This document shows, piece after piece, positions 5,092 to 7,297 of a DNA stretch of 7,297 nucleotides (the stretch's first letter is position 1; each line of letters begins with the position of its first letter). The translations under genes and the position numbers were made by a program. The notes under the pieces are model-generated. The model saw only the letters and a list, made by a program, of their open reading frames with translations, was not told the origin of the DNA and ran no database searches. The stretch comes from Rikenellaceae bacterium (GTDB lineage: Bacteria > Bacteroidota > Bacteroidia > Bacteroidales > UBA932), in contig CAAGMI010000062.1 in NCBI GenBank assembly GCA_900771005.1, forward strand, positions 1 to 7,297, in the 5' to 3' direction.

Positions 5092-6650
5092 AGTATGCCC
5101 TCCCATTCCATTTCGGCGACCTCTCGCAAATGCAACAAGTCTATCTTCGCGTATATTCGGGTGGTATCAAGCATACGATGGCCCAACAGGTCGGAAGTAT
5201 CTTTCAACGTCCCGCCGTTGTTCACCAGGTGGCTGGCACAGGCGTGACGCAGAGAGTGTCCGCCAATATGACGAACATGTATGTCAAGTCCCTTATAAGC
5301 TCCGGCAACCAGATTGTAAACAATGCCTCTCGTGATTTTCTCATATGGCATACACAACGCAAGAAAGAGATGATCTCGTCCCATCGTATTGTTTCGTCCA
5401 TTCAGAAGATAGTCTGAGATGAGTCCGGCAACCGTTTTGTCTAGAGGGAAAGCCTGCATACCGCCTCTTTTTGCTCGCCGGAGGTAGATGCGCTCTTTAT
5501 TCCAGTCGATATCGTGCAGGTGAAGGTCTGCCACTTCTGAGGATCTCATTCCATATACAGTCATCAGCGCCATAATGGCCGTATTCCTCCTTCCTCGTGC
5601 GTCAGAGATTCCGTAATACCCGACAAGTCGCTCCACCTCGTCCCAAGAGGGTGCAGATGGTAAGGTTTCCATAGAGAACTGACGAGGCGCCTTAATGGCA
5701 TCAGGAACAAGCGAGCATAGGTCACTTGCAACGGCATATCTTAAAAAGTCTCTCAAGGTTGCAACGATAGTCGCCATTGACCGTCGGCAGCATCCGCTGT
5801 TATGGCGATAACTCAGATACTCATCAATCTGTTCCAACGACAAAGATGTCAAACCGCTCTTGCGCTGGATGAAAGACATGAAGCACTTCAGTTCTCTCTC
5901 CCTGCCTGTCAATGTGGCATCTGCCAGTCCCTTGCTATCCCGGGCCCATTGAACATAATCGAACACCACCTTGTATTCCAAAGGATCTGATTTCTGCCCT
6001 CGATGCAGGATGCCTGCATATGAAAGCCAACCATATGCAACGGCCCTGAATGTTTTTATCCATTTTTGAGAAGGTGTACGTCCCTGCAAACAGTCTTCTG
6101 ACTCTCTATCTGTTATTACCTTTTCAAGGTCCGACTCGTACACGTGATCCCGTCCTGTCAAAGACAGCCGGTCAATAATGGCAAGTTGCATCCAAGCATA
6201 CTCATGTAGGCGGTTGAAAGACATACCATGTGCTTCAAGGCACTTTAGGTAAGAGTGTCTTTCTTCGTAAAAAGGGTACGTCAGATAACGCATCCTGTAA
6301 TGGCAGATTGAGCTAAAGCGATTGAACAAGATGCCTGAGTCGTTGTACCTCGGATCAAGACGCCCCATGTCATTCAGCCACTGTGTGACGGTGCTTACCA
6401 AAAATGTGGATTTCGGACCATCGTAGTTGTTTTGCATAACCAATATTTCCGACAAACTTACTGTGGTACCTTCATTGACCAATGGCAAATGAAGTGTGGC
6501 ATACAATAACTGGTCTGCAGTCATCTGAAGTGAGCGGATGCCGTTTCCCTCAGACAGTTTCTTGGCGAGGAACAACTCTCGTTCCTGTAAAAGTGGGGCG
6601 TTTATGTGCGCCTCTACTTTTCTTTTGATTTGGAATAGTGTTTCTATCAT
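5088..6650 (-). CDS. ritA: Tyrosine recombinase RitA-like with a long N-terminal extension, first gene of the RIT operon
   Basis: This 520-aa protein is the largest of the three. Residues 1 to about 220 are an extension without a recognised domain, rich in aromatic residues and probably helical. A SAM-like core-binding domain covers about 228-312 (LTGRERELKCFMSFIQRKSG, SMATIVATLRDFLRYAV). The catalytic domain has R369 (YGMRSSEVADL), K394 (RRAKRGGMQ), H465 and R468 (GGHSLRHACASHL), H491 (DLLGHRMLDTT) and Y500 (RIYAKID), so the active site is complete. The C-terminal pattern LRHACASHLVNNGG...LLGHRMLDTTRIYAKID fits RitA. The ATG at 6648-6650 follows an AT-rich leader without a clear Shine-Dalgarno sequence. 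The promoter should lie between this start and the right inverted repeat. The stop overlaps the ritB start. Confidence 0.92.
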   Translation of the reverse strand: MIETLFQIKRKVEAHINAPLLQERELFLAKKLSEGNGIRSLQMTADQLLYATLHLPLVNEGTTVSLSEILVMQNNYDGPKSTFLVSTVTQWLNDMGRLDPRYNDSGILFNRFSSICHYRMRYLTYPFYEERHSYLKCLEAHGMSFNRLHEYAWMQLAIIDRLSLTGRDHVYESDLEKVITDRESEDCLQGRTPSQKWIKTFRAVAYGWLSYAGILHRGQKSDPLEYKVVFDYVQWARDSKGLADATLTGRERELKCFMSFIQRKSGLTSLSLEQIDEYLSYRHNSGCCRRSMATIVATLRDFLRYAVASDLCSLVPDAIKAPRQFSMETLPSAPSWDEVERLVGYYGISDARGRRNTAIMALMTVYGMRSSEVADLHLHDIDWNKERIYLRRAKRGGMQAFPLDKTVAGLISDYLLNGRNNTMGRDHLFLALCMPYEKITRGIVYNLVAGAYKGLDIHVRHIGGHSLRHACASHLVNNGGTLKDTSDLLGHRMLDTTRIYAKIDLLHLREVAEMEWEGIL

Positions 6651-6744
6651 ATATTGCTTTGGCCCATTTGAGAGCCTATGGCAATATACGATACATTATG
6701 TTGTGGATATGGCAGCTAACAAACTAAAGAACAATCCTGTATGC
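6651..6744 (-). promoter_or_regulatory. Leader and presumed promoter region of the rit operon
   Basis: This 94-bp stretch lies between the ritA start and the right inverted repeat and is the only place inside the element for an operon promoter. On the minus strand a TTTG (reverse complement of CAAA at 6720-6723) precedes TA-rich sequence by about 21 bp, a weak resemblance to the Bacteroides -33/-7 arrangement. The inner recombinase-site motif at 6696-6706 falls inside the candidate promoter, so binding there could repress the operon. That is inference. Confidence 0.4.
6696..6706 (+). promoter_or_regulatory. Inner recombinase-site motif, right RIT end
   Basis: TTATGTTGTGG matches the terminal motif TTATGTTGGCA in its first eight bases and in opposite orientation to the two terminal copies of this end. 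The 43-bp gap to the next copy (6750-6760) equals that at the left end. It also resembles TTATGTTGTGT at 3000-3010. Confidence 0.55.
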
Positions 6745-6783
6745 TACGATGCCAACATAACTGCATTGCCAACATAAGGCCGC
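6745..6783 (-). repeat. RIT right terminal inverted repeat (39 bp)
   Basis: This is a perfect inverted copy of 3020-3058. It holds TGCCAACATAA at 6750-6760 and 6767-6777, again 6 bp apart. The last six bases (GGCCGC) are the target-derived core where tnpC resumes. Confidence 0.93.
6778..6783 (+). repeat. GGCCGC direct repeat, right copy (putative crossover segment)
   Basis: This is the second copy of the core that ends the left tnpC part at 2994-2999. Joining 2999 directly to 6784 gives the family-conserved IGRKNYLFCG motif in frame, which fixes the insertion point. Confidence 0.65.
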
Positions 6784-6987
6784 AAGAACTACCTGTTCTG
6801 CGGTGACGATGATGCCGCACAGAGGGCGGCCGTGGTATACTCCCTCCTCGCCACCTGCAAAGCCCACGGAGTTGATGAGCGGCTCTGGCTGGAGGACGTC
6901 CTCCGCAGAATGCCGGAGTATGAACTCGGCCAGAAGGACTTCTCCGATCTCCTTCCCGGAAACTGGGCCGCAGCAAGGGCAAAGTAA
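6784..6987 (+). pseudogene. tnpC: IS66 TnpC transposase, C-terminal part (split by RIT insertion)
   Basis: In the frame continuing tnpC, this stretch encodes 67 residues beginning KNYLFCGDDDAAQRAAVVYS, followed by LLATCKAHGVDERLWLEDVL and RRMPEYELGQKDFSDLLPGN, ending at TAA 6985-6987. It is the standard C-terminal end of IS66 transposases (the IS66_C region). The preceding conserved GR of the GRKN motif is at 2994-2999 on the other side of the RIT element. There is no start codon at its beginning, so it is not expected to be made alone. It shows no further frameshift or stop, suggesting the interruption is fairly recent. Confidence 0.93.
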
Positions 6988-7063
6988 CTCAAACTGACAG
7001 TACACTTGCACAAGTAAGAATGCAACCGGCATCTCAGTTATGCCAGTTGTATCTCACTTTGTC
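6988..7063. other. IS66 right subterminal non-coding segment
   Basis: These are the 76 bp between the tnpC stop and the right inverted repeat. Only weak symmetry is seen (GGCAT at 7028-7032 and ATGCC at 7040-7044). Such a spacer is normal for IS66; I see no gene or clear terminator. Confidence 0.5.
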
Positions 7064-7088
7064 AATATGTACTTCGTCGGATGCTTAC
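7064..7088 (-). repeat. IS66 right terminal inverted repeat
   Basis: Read on the minus strand it begins GTAAGCATCCGACGAAG and matches the left end (700-724) in 24 of 25 positions. It sets the right boundary of the IS. The outer flank GCGCAAAG does not repeat the left flank TTGAAAAC. Confidence 0.92.
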
Positions 7089-7128
7089 GCGCAAAGTGCG
7101 GCACATAGGGCGGAGGGAGAGGTCGGGG

Positions 7129-7169
7129 AAAAAAAGTAGGAAGAAAACTCGTTTTGTTTTCCTCCTACT
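7129..7169 (-). terminator. Intrinsic terminator of the downstream minus-strand gene
   Basis: AGTAGGAAGAAAAC (7135-7148) and GTTTTCCTCCTACT (7156-7169) form a 14-bp stem with one mismatch around a 7-nt loop. On the minus strand the stem is followed by a run of seven T residues (A run at 7129-7135). It lies about 30 bp after the stop of the outer-membrane-type gene, the expected place and orientation for a Rho-independent terminator. Confidence 0.8.
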
Positions 7170-7199
7170 CGATTATTGGTACTTCATTGTCTTTGTTGA

Positions 7200-7297
7200 C
7201 TAGAAGCGGAAGCCGAATTTGAGTTGCGGGTACTTGAAGACCGAGATGTTGTGGTTGTAGACGTTGTAGGTGTCCTGACCCATCACCTGAAGCTGGA
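7200..7297 (-). CDS. C-terminal end of a probable outer-membrane beta-barrel protein (partial)
   Basis: The minus strand from the window edge encodes 31 complete codons, beginning QLQVMGQDTYNVYNHN and ending SVFKYPQLKFGFRF before TAG at 7202-7200. Alternating hydrophobic and aromatic residues and a final Phe are what outer-membrane barrel proteins show at their last strand, where the assembly machinery recognises them. The family cannot be named from so little; a SusC/TonB-dependent receptor or another barrel is possible. The frame choice is supported by the well-placed terminator just downstream. The rest of the gene lies to the right of the window. Confidence 0.6.
   Translation of the reverse strand, partial: QLQVMGQDTYNVYNHNISVFKYPQLKFGFRF

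Larger units (their letters stand above)
3000..6777 (-). mobile_element. RIT (Recombinase In Trio) element inserted in IS66 tnpC
   Basis: About 3.78 kb separates the two halves of tnpC. It contains three tyrosine recombinase genes in one minus-strand operon with ATGA overlaps, and nothing else that codes. Perfect inverted repeats and mirrored motif arrays form the ends. Three consecutive recombinases of distinct subfamilies are the defining feature of RIT elements. Tn554-type elements have two recombinases plus a non-recombinase TnpC, which does not fit. The insertion is flanked by the direct repeat GGCCGC. The boundaries are set by reconstructing the IS66 reading frame; the symmetric core of the element could instead be taken as 3026-6777. 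By eye the element is less GC-rich than the surrounding IS66 genes, consistent with a separate origin. Confidence 0.92.
700..7088 (+). mobile_element. IS66-family insertion sequence, interrupted by a RIT element
   Basis: The element is defined by 25-bp terminal inverted repeats that begin GTAAGCATCCG (IS66 ends commonly start with GTAA) and by the canonical gene order tnpA-tnpB-tnpC on the plus strand. Without the inserted DNA at 3000-6783 it would be about 2.6 kb, normal for this family. IS66 elements usually create an 8-bp target duplication. Here the flanks are TTGAAAAC on the left and GCGCAAAG on the right, so no duplication survives. Together with the broken gene on the left, this suggests deletion or recombination after insertion. 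Because tnpC is split, transposition would need a transposase supplied from another copy. Confidence 0.93.

Noticed and set aside
3000..6777. Tn554-like transposon or an integrative conjugative element
   Set aside because: Tn554 has two recombinases plus a non-recombinase third protein; here all three have tyrosine recombinase catalytic residues. No conjugation, replication or cargo genes are present.
1..7297. CRISPR array, tRNA or rRNA genes
   Set aside because: No regularly spaced repeats with unique spacers, no tRNA-like T-loop/acceptor pattern and no rRNA-like stretch was seen on either strand.

Overview
The window looks like chromosomal or plasmid DNA from a Bacteroidota (Bacteroidales-like) bacterium. 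This rests on the Bacteroidales-style IS66 proteins, on a fragment of the AAA-ATPase-like/PD-(D/E)XK protein family that is abundant in that order, on a Phe-terminated outer-membrane-type C-terminus, and on gene starts without clear Shine-Dalgarno sequences. The species cannot be fixed from the sequence.

The layout is a nest of mobile elements. Positions 1-426 (minus strand) hold the broken remains of an AAA-ATPase-like/PD-(D/E)XK gene. Positions 427-699 are non-coding and hold a 98-bp cloverleaf-like palindrome and a second hairpin. Positions 700-7088 are an IS66-family insertion sequence with 25-bp terminal inverted repeats (24/25 identical), carrying tnpA, tnpB and tnpC. Its tnpC is split in two by a second element at about 3000-6777, inserted in the opposite orientation. 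The right flank has an intrinsic terminator on the minus strand (7129-7169) and the C-terminus of a probable outer-membrane protein (7200-7297, minus).

The inner element is the main find. It carries three consecutive tyrosine recombinases on the minus strand, each pair joined by an ATGA stop/start overlap: 520, about 315 and 342 aa. This matches the Recombinase-In-Trio (RIT) organisation, ritA-ritB-ritC. The element is bounded by a perfect 39-bp inverted repeat (3020-3058 and 6745-6783). Each end has three copies of an 11-bp TTATGTTGGCA-like motif with identical spacing and mirrored orientation. The sequence GGCCGC, present once in the reconstructed tnpC, flanks the insertion as a 6-bp direct repeat, which is the size expected of a tyrosine-recombinase crossover segment. 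The left junction has an extra 26-bp palindromic unit that the right junction lacks.

Removing 3000-6783 restores an uninterrupted TnpC of about 524 aa. The insertion lies just after the catalytic Glu, inside the conserved ENxIRPxxxGRKN motif. TnpA, TnpB and the DDE core of TnpC are therefore intact, but TnpC loses its last 67 residues. I infer that the IS66 is no longer autonomous. Its ends are intact, so it could still be moved in trans with the RIT element as cargo, while the RIT operon appears intact and possibly active.
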